64,000 nt of DNA from Pedobacter montanisoli (GTDB lineage Bacteria > Bacteroidota > Bacteroidia > Sphingobacteriales > Sphingobacteriaceae), in contig NZ_JALGBH010000001.1 in NCBI RefSeq assembly GCF_022809115.1, forward strand, positions 1,054,001 through 1,118,000, given 5' to 3'. The position numbers were made by a program, and so were the translations under genes. Numbering within the stretch: the stretch's first letter is position 1; each line of letters begins with the position of its first letter. Below, piece after piece: positions 14,989 through 24,425 of the stretch. The notes beneath the pieces are model-generated. The model saw only the letters and a list, made by a program, of their open reading frames with translations. It had not been told where the DNA came from and made no database searches.

Positions 14989-16734
14989 ATGAATTTATTG
15001 ATACAATATCTTAAACCTTATAAATGGACAGTCATATTTGCGTTGTTCTTGGCAGCGTTAAACATAGGTTTTTCATTAATGGATCCTTATTTTACCGGTC
15101 GTATAGTTGATAATTTTATAGAGAAAAAAGACCATCTGCAAAGAACTGAATTTGTTTGGGGTGTGTTGGGCTTGGTAGGCTTGGCAGTAGGTGCAGCTAT
15201 GGTATCGAGGATTGCTAAAAACTTTCAGGATTATTTCACCAATATCATTGTTCAGAAAGTAGGTGCAAGAATGTATGCTGATGGTTTGAAGCATTCATTA
15301 GAATTACCTTATCAGGTATTTGAAGATCAAAGAAGTGGAGAAACTTTGGGCATCTTACAAAAAGTGAGAACAGACTGTGAAAAATTTATTACTTCCTTTA
15401 TCAGTATTTTGTTCGTAAGCTTAATAGGAATGGTGTTTGTAATCGTGTATTCCTTAAGTGTAAGCTATAAGGTTACCTTAATTTATGTTGCTTCCATTCC
15501 AATTATCGCATTTGTAAGCTGGTTCCTAAGCCGTAAGATTAAAGTTATACAACGTAAAATTGTAACCGAAACTACAGCGCTTGCCGGTTCTACAACAGAG
15601 TCGCTCCGAAACATTGAGCTGGTAAAAAGTTTGGGTTTGGCTAACCAAGAAATAGACAGATTAAATAAGACAACCTATAAAATATTAGGCCTTGAATTAC
15701 GTAAGGTGAAATATGTACGAAGCATGAGTTTTGTACAAGGTACTACGGTTAATTTAGTACGCAGTACTATGGTTGTGGTGTTGCTGATCCTTATTTTTGA
15801 TAATGCCATATCGCCGGGCCAGTATTTCTCTTTCTTGTTTTATTCTTTCTTCTTGTTCGGACCTTTACAGGAACTGGGTAATGTAATCTTAACCTGGCGT
15901 GAAGCAGAAGTATCTTTAAATCGTTTTAAAGATATTTTGAATACGCCTGTTGATCAAAAACCTCAAAATCCGGTTACCTTGGATAAAGTACGGAAATTAA
16001 CTTTTGATCAGGTTAGCTTTAAACACCTTACCGGAAAGAGTAATGCACTAAACCATATTAATTTTAGCGTAAACAGTGGCGAAACCATTGCCTTTGTAGG
16101 CCCTTCGGGTTCAGGAAAAACCACATTGGTAAAACTTCTGGTAGGTTTATACCAGCCGGTTGAAGGCGAGGTTTTTTATAATGATATCTCAGGTAGCAAA
16201 ATTAACTTGGACCAATTACGTGAGAAAATAGGTTTTGTTACACAAGATACCCAATTGTTTTCAGGGACAATCAGAGAAAATTTATTATTTGTAAAGCCTC
16301 ATGCTACTGATGAAGAATGTTTAACGGTTTTACGTCAGGCGGCATGCCATACCTTATTGGCAAGAGCAGAAAAAGGTTTAGACAGTGTGATTGGCGAAGG
16401 AGGTGTTAAAGTTTCAGGAGGAGAGAAACAACGTTTATCCATTGCAAGAGCACTTTTACGTAATCCGGATATTTTGGTCTTTGATGAGGCAACTTCTTCA
16501 CTTGATTCGATTACAGAAGAAGAGATTACGGCTACCATAAAAGATGTTTCGGTTTTAGAACAACATATTACCATTCTTATTGCTCATAGATTATCAACTA
16601 TACGCCATGCAGATCGTATCTACGTGCTTGAGAAAGGCCGGATCATAGAGCAAGGTGCTCATGATGATTTATTAGCTGAGAAAGGCTTATATTATGCTAT
16701 GTGGCGTCAACAAGTGGGAGAGAGAGCTGATTAA
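14989..16734 (+). CDS. ABC exporter, fused permease and ATPase (MsbA/multidrug type)
   Basis: The 581-residue half-transporter has about six membrane helices within residues 1-310 and a C-terminal ATPase. The motifs are Walker A GPSGSGKTTL, Q-loop FVTQDTQLFSGTIREN, signature VSGGEKQRLSIARALL, Walker B ILVFDEATSSLD and the H-loop IAHRLSTIRHADR. The signature starts with Val instead of Leu, which is tolerated in exporters. It should work as a homodimer exporting lipid or drugs; MsbA-like lipid export is possible but not shown. A TTG at 14980 is also in frame; the ATG is preferred. Confidence 0.9.
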   Translation: MNLLIQYLKPYKWTVIFALFLAALNIGFSLMDPYFTGRIVDNFIEKKDHLQRTEFVWGVLGLVGLAVGAAMVSRIAKNFQDYFTNIIVQKVGARMYADGLKHSLELPYQVFEDQRSGETLGILQKVRTDCEKFITSFISILFVSLIGMVFVIVYSLSVSYKVTLIYVASIPIIAFVSWFLSRKIKVIQRKIVTETTALAGSTTESLRNIELVKSLGLANQEIDRLNKTTYKILGLELRKVKYVRSMSFVQGTTVNLVRSTMVVVLLILIFDNAISPGQYFSFLFYSFFLFGPLQELGNVILTWREAEVSLNRFKDILNTPVDQKPQNPVTLDKVRKLTFDQVSFKHLTGKSNALNHINFSVNSGETIAFVGPSGSGKTTLVKLLVGLYQPVEGEVFYNDISGSKINLDQLREKIGFVTQDTQLFSGTIRENLLFVKPHATDEECLTVLRQAACHTLLARAEKGLDSVIGEGGVKVSGGEKQRLSIARALLRNPDILVFDEATSSLDSITEEEITATIKDVSVLEQHITILIAHRLSTIRHADRIYVLEKGRIIEQGAHDDLLAEKGLYYAMWRQQVGERAD

Positions 16735-16756
16735 AAATGAAAAAAGAAGCTGTTAA

Positions 16757-16788
16757 ATAAAAAGGGAGCTTTTTGCTCCCTTTTTATT
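16757..16788. terminator. Bidirectional terminator between ABC exporter and rfbA
   Basis: AATAAAAAGGGAGC pairs with GCTCCCTTTTTATT around a TTTTT loop. It overlaps the rfbA stop codon and can end both convergent transcripts. Confidence 0.88.
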
Positions 16789-17647
16789 ATTTTATAATTC
16801 TTAAGAGATACTCGCCATATCCACTTTTAACCAAAGGTTCGGCTATGTTCCTTAATTGCTCAGCATTAATAAAATCCATACGGTAAGCTATTTCTTCTAT
16901 ACAGCCTATTTTAAGTCCCTGACGTTCTTCAATAATCTGAACGAATTGTCCGGCTTGCATAAGCGAAGCAAAAGTTCCTGTATCAAGCCAGGCTGTTCCT
17001 CTGCTCAGAATACCTACTTTCAACTTACCACGTTCAAGATAGGCCTTATTCACGTCTGTAATTTCATACTCTCCACGTTCAGAAGGTTTGATGTTTTTTG
17101 CAATTTCAACTACATCATTGTCGTAAAAGTATAGGCCTGGTACCGCGTAATCAGATTTAGGTTGTTTAGGCTTTTCTTCTATAGAAATCACCTGATGATT
17201 ATTATCGAACTCCACAACGCCATATCTTTCAGGATCTGATACCTGATAAGCGAATACAATGCCTCCTTCAGGATCTGCACTATTCTGTAACAACTTAGCC
17301 ATGCCATCACCATAAAAGATATTATCACCTAATATAAGTGCTACTTTATCTTTTCCTATAAATTCTTCACCAATAACAAAAGCCTGGGCTAATCCATTAG
17401 GTTCTGGTTGTACGGCATAGCTAAATTTACATCCCAATTGAGAACCATCTCCTAAAAGCTTTTCAAAATTAGGAAGATCATGTGGCGTAGAAATAATTAA
17501 AATCTCCTTAATACCTGCTAACATTAAAGTAGAAAGAGGATAATATATCATTGGCTTATCATAAACCGGCATCATTTGTTTACTGGTTGCCAGTGTTAAA
17601 GGATGTAAACGGGTTCCGCTTCCTCCGGCTAAGATTATTCCTTTCAT
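16787..17647 (-). CDS. rfbA: Glucose-1-phosphate thymidylyltransferase
   Basis: The 286-residue protein matches Rml[21 protein letters not shown] with the signature nucleotide-binding loop, [17 protein letters not shown], and [11 protein letters not shown]. It makes dTDP-glucose from glucose-1-phosphate and dTTP, the first step to dTDP-rhamnose and related sugars. It is the last gene of rfbB-rfbD-rfbA, 22 bp after rfbD. Confidence 0.95.
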   Translation of the reverse strand: MKGIILAGGSGTRLHPLTLATSKQMMPVYDKPMIYYPLSTLMLAGIKEILIISTPHDLPNFEKLLGDGSQLGCKFSYAVQPEPNGLAQAFVIGEEFIGKDKVALILGDNIFYGDGMAKLLQNSADPEGGIVFAYQVSDPERYGVVEFDNNHQVISIEEKPKQPKSDYAVPGLYFYDNDVVEIAKNIKPSERGEYEITDVNKAYLERGKLKVGILSRGTAWLDTGTFASLMQAGQFVQIIEERQGLKIGCIEEIAYRMDFINAEQLRNIAEPLVKSGYGEYLLRIIK

Positions 17648-17669
17648 ATGTAAATTAGCTTAGTTTGCT

Positions 17670-18533
17670 TTAGTTATTATTGATTGCAGTTATACATTTT
17701 TCCAAACTGTTACGCCAGTATGGAATATCTATGTTAAAGGTACTTTTTATTTTATTTTTATCCATTACAGAAAAATGAGGACGTTTAGCTTTGGTTGGGT
17801 ATGCGCTTGTAGGTATCGGATTTACTTTTACAGGTACTTTACTTATCTCGAATATAGCTTTGGCAAAATCGAACCATGAGGTTACACCTTCATTGCTGTA
17901 ATGATAAATACCATATTCCTTGCTGTTTGAAGCAATAATATGGAAAATAACAGTAGCTAAATCGACGGCATAAGTAGGTGTTCCAACCTGATCAGCTATG
18001 ATATTTAATTCATCTCTTTCTGTACCTAACTTGAGCATGGTCTTTGTAAAATTGTTACCATGTTCAGAATAAAGCCAACTTGTACGCAAAATGAAATATG
18101 CTTTTAAATTTTCCGTAATTCTTCTTTCACCATCTAATTTGGTGAGACCATAAACGTTAATTGGCTGGGAAGTGTCTTCTTCTGTAAGTAATTTTACGAT
18201 GTTTCCTTCAAATACAAAATCAGTAGAAATATGAATAAGCACGGCATTAAACTCATTACAAAGCACAGCTAAATTCTTTGCGCCTGTTGCATTTACGGCT
18301 GTAGCCAGATCTTTTTCATCCTCAGCCTTATCAACAGCTGTATAAGCTGCGCAATTGATTACATAAGTGGGTTTTATCTCTGTAAACAACTCATGCAAGG
18401 AAGCCAGATCTAAAATGTTGGCAGCACCTTCTTCAGGAAAAATAATGTTCGTGATACGATTAGCCTTTGCAACATCTTTCAAGCAATGGCCTAATTGCCC
18501 ACCAGCACCTATTACTAAAATTGTATTATCCAT
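17670..18533 (-). CDS. rfbD: dTDP-4-dehydrorhamnose reductase
   Basis: The 287-residue short-chain reductase has the nucleotide loop VIGAGGQLGHCL, the NCAAYTAVDKAEDE segment and the active-site YGLTKLDGE (Tyr-x-x-x-Lys), all as in RmlD. It reduces dTDP-4-keto-L-rhamnose with NADPH. The epimerase that supplies its substrate (rfbC) is not encoded here. It lies between rfbB and rfbA with gaps of 16 and 22 bp. Confidence 0.93.
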   Translation of the reverse strand: MDNTILVIGAGGQLGHCLKDVAKANRITNIIFPEEGAANILDLASLHELFTEIKPTYVINCAAYTAVDKAEDEKDLATAVNATGAKNLAVLCNEFNAVLIHISTDFVFEGNIVKLLTEEDTSQPINVYGLTKLDGERRITENLKAYFILRTSWLYSEHGNNFTKTMLKLGTERDELNIIADQVGTPTYAVDLATVIFHIIASNSKEYGIYHYSNEGVTSWFDFAKAIFEISKVPVKVNPIPTSAYPTKAKRPHFSVMDKNKIKSTFNIDIPYWRNSLEKCITAINNN

Positions 18534-18549
18534 AAGTTTAATTCAGATT

Positions 18550-19602
18550 TTAGCGGCCGTTATATTGTTTATCGTAATAAGATTGATAATTGCCTGAGGT
18601 CACATTGTTTAACCACTCTTCATTAACCAGATACCAGTCAACGGTTTTTTCCAGACCTTCTTCAAATTGTAAGCTTGGTGTCCAGCCTAACTCTTTTTGG
18701 AGTTTAGTTGAGTCTATTGCATAACGCAGATCATGTCCGGCACGGTCGGTAACAAAGGTAATGAGTTTGGCAGATGTGCCTGCTTCTCTTCCCAGTTTAT
18801 CATCCATTATTTTGCACAGCAAATGAATAAGATCAATGTTCTTCCATTCGTTATGTCCGCCAATATTATAGGTTTCTCCGGCTTTAGCCTGATGAAATAT
18901 TACATCAATAGCTCTTGCATGATCTTCAACCCATAGCCAGTCTCTTACATTTTCTCCCTTGCCATATATAGGAACTGGTTTATTATTTTTAATGTTATTA
19001 ATTGCTAAAGGAATTAATTTTTCTGGAAAATGATGAGATCCGTAATTATTAGAACAGTTAGAGATTACACAATCTATTCCATAAGTATCATGATAAGCTC
19101 TTACAAAATGGTCTGAACTTGCTTTTGAAGCCGAATAAGGACTATGCGGATCATAAGCGGTTGTTTCGGTAAACATACCCGTTTCGCCTAAAGCTCCATA
19201 AACTTCATCTGTACTGATATGATAAAATCTTTTATTACTATAATCGTCTTTCCAATATTCTCTTGCTGCATTTAACAGATTTACAGTCCCAATCACATTG
19301 GTCATTACAAATGCAGTAGGGTCTGTAATTGAGCGGTCAACATGACTCTCGGCAGCTAAATGGATAACTGCATCAAAATTTTCACGACCAAACAATTGAT
19401 TAATAGCAGAGGCATCTGTAATATCAATTTTTACAAAACTGTAATTGGGTTTGTCTTCAATATCTGAAAGATTTGCCAGATTACCTGCATAGGTCAGCTT
19501 ATCTAAATTTACAATATGATAGTCGGGATAATTATTTACAAAACGACGTACAACATGCGACCCGATAAAGCCTGCACCTCCGGTAATTAAGATCTTTTTC
19601 AA
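18550..19602 (-). CDS. rfbB: dTDP-glucose 4,6-dehydratase
   Basis: The 350-residue protein matches Rml[40 protein letters not shown] with the Thr-Asp-Glu catalytic set, and [10 protein letters not shown] with Tyr-x-x-x-Lys. It converts dTDP-glucose to dTDP-4-keto-6-deoxyglucose. It is the first gene of the minus-strand rfbB-rfbD-rfbA operon, preceded by a -7 box 24 bp upstream. Confidence 0.96.
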   Translation of the reverse strand: MKKILITGGAGFIGSHVVRRFVNNYPDYHIVNLDKLTYAGNLANLSDIEDKPNYSFVKIDITDASAINQLFGRENFDAVIHLAAESHVDRSITDPTAFVMTNVIGTVNLLNAAREYWKDDYSNKRFYHISTDEVYGALGETGMFTETTAYDPHSPYSASKASSDHFVRAYHDTYGIDCVISNCSNNYGSHHFPEKLIPLAINNIKNNKPVPIYGKGENVRDWLWVEDHARAIDVIFHQAKAGETYNIGGHNEWKNIDLIHLLCKIMDDKLGREAGTSAKLITFVTDRAGHDLRYAIDSTKLQKELGWTPSLQFEEGLEKTVDWYLVNEEWLNNVTSGNYQSYYDKQYNGR

Positions 19603-19625
19603 TTTAATATTGTTTTTGTTTGTAA

Positions 19626-19633
19626 CAAAAATA
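19626..19633 (-). promoter_or_regulatory. -7 box of the rfbB-rfbD-rfbA operon
   Basis: TATTTTTG on the minus strand lies 24 bp before the rfbB ATG and 35 bp past the end of the DUF3109 gene. Confidence 0.6.
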
Positions 19634-19667
19634 TAAGAATCTGCTTAAGAATAAAATCTAAGGCTAA

Positions 19668-20237
19668 TTAAGGTAGATTTTGTGCAACAACTTCTAATTC
19701 ATTGTACCATTGTTCTCCATATTTTCTGATCAAAGGCTCTTTTAAAAATTCAAACACCTTTACATTAAGTTCACGGCCAAAACTGCAGGCATCATGACAG
19801 ATATGCCAGCGATCATAATTAAGAGCATCAAACTCAGGATATTTTGTAATGCGTATTGGGTATAGATGGCACGAGATTGGTTTTTTCCAGTCTACCAAAC
19901 CTTGCTCATAAGCCTTTTCAATAGCACATTTGGTTATTCCATTTTCAAAGGTTACATAAGCACATTCTTTATATCCGTCTACACAAGGAGTGGTAAGATC
20001 ACCATCAGCATCAGTTACAGATGTACCAAACTGTTCAATGGCTTCAATGCCTTTTGGTGCTAAAAGGTGCTTTATTTTAGGGTATATTTCTTCTAATATC
20101 AGCTTTTCTTGGTGATCTAAAGGTGCACCTGAGTCGCCTTCTACACAACAAATACCTTTGCATTTGTTTAAATTACAAACAAATTCCTGTTTAAGTACAT
20201 CTTCATGTACCAAGGTTCCGTCAACTTCAATCATCAT
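19668..20237 (-). CDS. DUF3109 family cysteine-rich protein
   Basis: The 189-residue protein matches DUF3109. The cysteines CNLNKCKGICC near the N-terminus, C and C in TPCVDGYKECAY, ISCHLYPIRI and HICHDACSFGR form a likely metal-binding set. No enzymatic function is established for the family. Its ATG overlaps the stop of the DUF3108 gene by 4 bases (ATGA), so the two are translationally coupled. It is probably cytosolic, since no signal peptide is seen. Confidence 0.85.
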   Translation of the reverse strand: MMIEVDGTLVHEDVLKQEFVCNLNKCKGICCVEGDSGAPLDHQEKLILEEIYPKIKHLLAPKGIEAIEQFGTSVTDADGDLTTPCVDGYKECAYVTFENGITKCAIEKAYEQGLVDWKKPISCHLYPIRITKYPEFDALNYDRWHICHDACSFGRELNVKVFEFLKEPLIRKYGEQWYNELEVVAQNLP

Positions 20238-21004
20238 TTTCCAATAGGGTATTTTAGGCCTTCAGCCGATTTAATTTCTAAGGTAACTGCTCCAACCAAG
20301 ATCTCTACCTGAGCTTTTACGGGTACACGGTTATTATCATCCGTTATCCAAAGATACAGTTTACTATCTTTTTTAAAGATTCTCCCTGGTTTAATAGAAG
20401 GACTAAATTTCAGACATCTGATTTCGCCGAGCTTGGTTTTTATCACTTCCTTGCCTATGTATTCTATTTCCAAAGAAGAGATTTCTTCTCCTAAAAAATA
20501 GTTAAGCTTAAAAGTATCATTTATATTGAGTTTAGAAATGTCTAGGCTACGGGCAAAATAATAGGCAGAAACCAAATCGAATGTCTGTGTTGTAGGTGTA
20601 GCAAAAGTACCTCGGTTTGCCACTACTTTTTTTGCATCTTGGTAAAATCTTGCTTTATCCTGCCTGCGGTAACTGGCTTCCCGTATATTTTCCTGGTAGA
20701 AATAAGGTGTAAGATCTGTTTTATCGATGTAAGAGTCGTAATGATCCCTAATCTTGTAAAAGATATCAAAAGTTCCGGATGTTTGTGCATCAACAGATAG
20801 TCTGTATGTAGATTTATTGTCGAACTTCATATCTGATGGAAGCACTTTTAAAGTTGCTTCGGCAGCTGTAATAAAGCCATATTTTAGCTTATAAGTAAGT
20901 ACTTCGCCCTCATTAAAGGCCGGATCTTTTTTTAACGGAAGCTCTTGTGCAAACCCTGCAAGGGTAATAAGACACAATAAAACAGATGAAACAATCTTTA
21001 TCAT
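20234..21004 (-). CDS. DUF3108 family periplasmic protein
   Basis: The 256-residue protein has a signal peptide (MIKIVSSVLLCLITLAGFAQ) and a DUF3108 domain (FNEGEVLTYKLKYGFITAAEA; DDNNRVPVKAQVEILVGAV). The family is a predicted beta-rich periplasmic or outer-membrane-associated protein of unknown function. A TTG start four codons upstream is possible, but the ATG at 21004 gives a cleaner signal peptide. It is coupled to the DUF3109 gene by a 4-base overlap and follows DUF2480 by 36 bp, so the three form an operon. Confidence 0.82.
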   Translation of the reverse strand: MIKIVSSVLLCLITLAGFAQELPLKKDPAFNEGEVLTYKLKYGFITAAEATLKVLPSDMKFDNKSTYRLSVDAQTSGTFDIFYKIRDHYDSYIDKTDLTPYFYQENIREASYRRQDKARFYQDAKKVVANRGTFATPTTQTFDLVSAYYFARSLDISKLNINDTFKLNYFLGEEISSLEIEYIGKEVIKTKLGEIRCLKFSPSIKPGRIFKKDSKLYLWITDDNNRVPVKAQVEILVGAVTLEIKSAEGLKYPIGK

Positions 21005-21040
21005 ATTACGTGACAAAACAAAAAGTAATCCAAAAAAGAA

Positions 21041-21556
21041 TTAGTCTTTTCGTTTATATAGTGGTACGGTAGAGCAAGGTTCGCCATACATAATGCTTTT
21101 TACCACGGGTGTAAGCAGATTGGTAATCTCTACATAAGCAGAAACCGGCACATTTAAATCTGCACAGCCCTTTATAACCACCCGTTGGTCTTTATAAATG
21201 TTGAAATCTATATGGGCTAATGCTTTGGTAAACAGAATATTTTCTAAAGTTTCAAGATTGCCGAACACAACTTCGTTCGCATAGGGTTTCATTTTGTTTG
21301 CCAGTAGCATGTAGGCCCAGGTAGGTACAATAGCGTCTGTAGAACAAATGATAGCAATATTCTTTCCAGCATATTGAGACCAGTCATGGTCTTTTATAAA
21401 TGCTCTAAAATCTTTTTCTTTTAAAATCAATCCATGAAAAAGATTGTCTTTTATATCATACACTAATCTTTCTCCTTTATCATAGTAATCTTCTAGATTA
21501 AAGGTGATTAAACCGCTGTTAGCTACTTTATTTATGAAGTTTTCCTGTATTTCCAT
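21041..21556 (-). CDS. DUF2480 family protein
   Basis: The 171-residue protein matches DUF2480, a Bacteroidota-specific family of unknown function. Recognisable segments are GLITFNLEDYYDKGERLVYD, AIICSTDAIVPTWAYMLLA and VVIKGCADLNVPVSAYVEIT. The last contains a conserved Cys-Ala-Asp. The ICSTDAIVPTWAYM stretch gives the impression of a Rossmann-like active site, but I know of no assigned reaction. It opens the DUF2480-DUF3108-DUF3109 operon from its own promoter. Confidence 0.82.
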   Translation of the reverse strand: MEIQENFINKVANSGLITFNLEDYYDKGERLVYDIKDNLFHGLILKEKDFRAFIKDHDWSQYAGKNIAIICSTDAIVPTWAYMLLANKMKPYANEVVFGNLETLENILFTKALAHIDFNIYKDQRVVIKGCADLNVPVSAYVEITNLLTPVVKSIMYGEPCSTVPLYKRKD

Positions 21557-21571
21557 AACTATCCTGATAAT

Positions 21572-21602
21572 AAAAAACCGCCTTTAATTACTTAAAGACG
21601 GT
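21572..21602 (-). terminator. Terminator of the PpiD-like gene
   Basis: ACCGCCTTTAA pairs with TTAAAGACGGT (one mismatch) around TTAC. On the minus strand it is followed by six T. It lies downstream of the PpiD-like gene. Confidence 0.7.
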
Positions 21603-21604
21603 TA

Positions 21605-21612
21605 CAAATTTA
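21605..21612 (-). promoter_or_regulatory. -7 box of the DUF2480 operon
   Basis: TAAATTTG on the minus strand matches TAnnTTTG and lies about 50 bp before the DUF2480 ATG. The predicted transcript would start inside the preceding terminator hairpin. Confidence 0.5.
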
Positions 21613-21623
21613 CGTAATAAAGA

Positions 21624-23717
21624 TTAATAGAATTTCACTCTATTGTCTTTTATATCAGCTTTATCCTGTAATACCTGGAATGCGTTACCAAAAGCACGTT
21701 GTGCAATACTCGAAAGCATAGTTTGCTTTTGTTTATAAGTATTATCCAAAGGAGCCGGATTGGTAAATCCTGTTACAATAAATGCATATACTCCTTTTTC
21801 GCCATCTATAGCTTTAGAAAGTTTACCAGCCTGCGAACCGAACACAGCTCCTGTAAACTTATTTTCCTGAGCTAAGCCTGGTATAACCGGATTAGCAAAA
21901 ACAAGATTCTCTACATCAACAGCACTTTTGCCTAATTTTTGAGCCACTCCATCTATGTTTGAAGCACCAGATAGTGCGGCATTCATTTTCTCAGTTAGTA
22001 TTTGTGCTTTTTTAGCATTTAATACCATTGGTTCAATTTGCTTTTTAACATCTTCTAAGGCTAGTTGACCTTTTGGTTGTATAGCTGTAAGTTTAACAAC
22101 TACATAGTCATTATCCATTGTATAAACCTGAGGTAATACCGTGCCTTTTTTCGCATCGTAAGCATCTCTGATGACCTGACGAGGATTGTCTAATCCAGGA
22201 GCATAGCCCTGAGTAGGTGTAATCCTGTCTGCAACGCCAACAGTGTATCCATTCTTTTGTGCTAAAGCATTAAAGTTGTCTGATTTAACTTCGTTTAAGA
22301 AAGCCAATGCTTTTTTGTAAGCTGCATCTCTTGTCTTCTGACTAGGAGCCAATGCTTTTTCTATGTAAGCCAGTTTAACCACTTTTGAAGCACCAATTTG
22401 CTTTTCAATTTTAATTACATGTACACCAAACTGAGATCTAACTACTTTAATATCTCCTGTTTTACCATCAAAAGCAGCATTTTCAAAAGCAGGTACCATT
22501 GCGCCACGAGCAAATGTACCTAGCTCTCCGCCATGTTCTTTAGAACCATCAACACTATAAGTTTTGGCAAGTTCAGCAAAACTAGAACCCTTTAATGCTA
22601 AGTTCTTTAATGAATCAGCAAGTTTCATGGCTTTCTCTTCGCCACCAACTTTTGAAGGATCAATTAAGATGTGGCTTGCTTTAACTGAATCTGGAGATAC
22701 ACGATTACCTATAACTTTAATCAGTTTGTAAGAATTGCCAGAAAATTTAGGGCCATAGAAACTGCCTGCCTGATAGTTGAAAATAACTGAATCAACAGCA
22801 GGGTCTAATTTTCCTTTAGTGATATAAGTGTACGGAACTTTTACATCAGAGTTATTTGCGGCAAATAGAGAATCGTTTGGTGTAGTTTGAAAATCAGCAG
22901 CCAATTTTTCTATTTGGGTTTTGATTAAGGCACTATCTGTTGCAGTTGGTTTAATACTAAAAGAAACGTATTCTAAAGATCTGGTTTCAGTAGGATTGAA
23001 GAAACGTTTTTTGTTTGCATCAAAATATGCCTGATAATCCGCATCAGTTAATTTAGCATCTTTATCTAAAACAGAGCTATAATCTAAGTTTACATATTTT
23101 AAGCTGGCTAATTTATTTCTGTTCACATATTCATCATTAGCTTCTAATGAAGTTACATAAACAGAGTTACTTACCAGATTATTGTATTTCTGTTGTAGAG
23201 CTTGTTTTTCAATTTCATTTTGCAACAGGTCCCACTGCATTTTTAAGTTAGGATCTTTTGACTGCGCTTTTAATGAATTGATAATAGCAGCATGATCGAT
23301 TTGTCCGGTTTGCGGATTTCCGAAATATTGCATAATCAGCGGACTTGGTTTTTTACCCTGAATAAGGTCAAAAAGCTCATCGCCAGATACACTTAAGCCT
23401 ACACGGCCATACTCTTTGTTTAATAAAACATTCGCAACCTCGTATTGCCAGGCCTGCTCAACAGCCATAGCTTGCATTTGAGGATTCATGGCACCATATT
23501 GCTGTTTAAATTGAGCGGTAGTTTGATCTACTTTGGTATTAAATGCCTCGTAGCTGATCTTTTCTCCATCAATACTGCCAACTTCGTTACGAGATGAACC
23601 AAAAATAGCTGAACCCTGTTGTAATAAAGGTTCCAAAACAAATAATGCTAATACTACTGCAATACCTCCAACCAAAAAATAGCCCATTTTGGTACGCATG
23701 AAAGTCATTAATCCCAT
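21624..23717 (-). CDS. PpiD/SurA-like membrane-anchored peptidyl-prolyl isomerase
   Basis: The 697-residue protein has one N-terminal membrane anchor (YFLVGGIAVVLALFVLEPLL) and a SurA_N_3-like chaperone region. A central parvulin domain lies around residues 345-440 (KASHILIDPSK, YSVDGSKEHGGELGTFARG, SQFGVHVIKIEK). A second, weaker PPIase-like region follows. This is the PpiD layout: a periplasmic foldase anchored in the inner membrane that helps outer-membrane proteins fold. It lies downstream of lptC and the barrel protein. A TATCTTG-like box lies at 23761-23767, so it may be transcribed separately. Confidence 0.88.
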   Translation of the reverse strand: MGLMTFMRTKMGYFLVGGIAVVLALFVLEPLLQQGSAIFGSSRNEVGSIDGEKISYEAFNTKVDQTTAQFKQQYGAMNPQMQAMAVEQAWQYEVANVLLNKEYGRVGLSVSGDELFDLIQGKKPSPLIMQYFGNPQTGQIDHAAIINSLKAQSKDPNLKMQWDLLQNEIEKQALQQKYNNLVSNSVYVTSLEANDEYVNRNKLASLKYVNLDYSSVLDKDAKLTDADYQAYFDANKKRFFNPTETRSLEYVSFSIKPTATDSALIKTQIEKLAADFQTTPNDSLFAANNSDVKVPYTYITKGKLDPAVDSVIFNYQAGSFYGPKFSGNSYKLIKVIGNRVSPDSVKASHILIDPSKVGGEEKAMKLADSLKNLALKGSSFAELAKTYSVDGSKEHGGELGTFARGAMVPAFENAAFDGKTGDIKVVRSQFGVHVIKIEKQIGASKVVKLAYIEKALAPSQKTRDAAYKKALAFLNEVKSDNFNALAQKNGYTVGVADRITPTQGYAPGLDNPRQVIRDAYDAKKGTVLPQVYTMDNDYVVVKLTAIQPKGQLALEDVKKQIEPMVLNAKKAQILTEKMNAALSGASNIDGVAQKLGKSAVDVENLVFANPVIPGLAQENKFTGAVFGSQAGKLSKAIDGEKGVYAFIVTGFTNPAPLDNTYKQKQTMLSSIAQRAFGNAFQVLQDKADIKDNRVKFY

Positions 23718-23843
23718 ATTATTCTATATTCTATTGTTTTTTACTTTTTTTAAGAGGGCGCAAGATACAAATTTGAAACTAATTAGAAAATATTAAATTT
23801 CAAGTTTTAGAACAGATAAACTACTCGCTTTAAAATACTTAAA

Positions 23844-24413
23844 TTAAGGATTTGCGCCGTTTTTTAAATAAGCCTGTCCCGAGGGTTGTGATATGGTATA
23901 AGTGCTGAAATCCTGTGGAGCAGTAAACTGAGCACCACTTAGTATACTGCCATCTTTAAACCTTACCGTGCCACTGGGAGAGAAATAGGATTTTTTATTT
24001 TCATCCCAAGTCAATTCTTCGGTAGTAAAGGTGATACTTTCATTTACTACAGTAACATTCTTTTTAAAGATGGTAAGCCGTTCGCCTTCCTTATTGATAG
24101 CATAATCAGAAGTAATGCTTCCTTTGGATTGTTGGTTGTCATCTATGAAATCGATTTTTACGCCTTTTGGCATTTCATTATAAGGACTACCATTTGATGG
24201 GGTAACTTTATCGAGGATAGGAGCGTAACCTTTAGCTTTTACTTTTGCAGAATCACTGTAAATCAATTCTACACCTAAAGTTCTGTCTTTTGTAAGACTA
24301 ATCTTGGTATTAGATATTGAGCTGGCTTTTTTAAGGTCATCATCATTGCAGGCTGTTAATAATAGGGCCAACATACCTGCAATCCATAAATATTTCAAAT
24401 AATCACCAGTCAT
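23844..24413 (-). CDS. lptC: LptC-family LPS export protein (lipoprotein form)
   Basis: The 189-residue protein has a lipoprotein signal with lipobox LLTAC near residue 22. An LptC/OstA-like beta-jellyroll follows (MPKGVKIDFIDDNQQSKGSI, SDYAINKEGERLTIFKKNV). LptC bridges the LptB2FG transporter to LptA for LPS export. Classic LptC is a bitopic membrane protein; a lipobox is common in Bacteroidota versions. It lies 12 bp downstream of the barrel gene and in the same operon as coaX. Confidence 0.8.
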   Translation of the reverse strand: MTGDYLKYLWIAGMLALLLTACNDDDLKKASSISNTKISLTKDRTLGVELIYSDSAKVKAKGYAPILDKVTPSNGSPYNEMPKGVKIDFIDDNQQSKGSITSDYAINKEGERLTIFKKNVTVVNESITFTTEELTWDENKKSYFSPSGTVRFKDGSILSGAQFTAPQDFSTYTISQPSGQAYLKNGANP

Positions 24414-24425
24414 TAATTTTCACAA

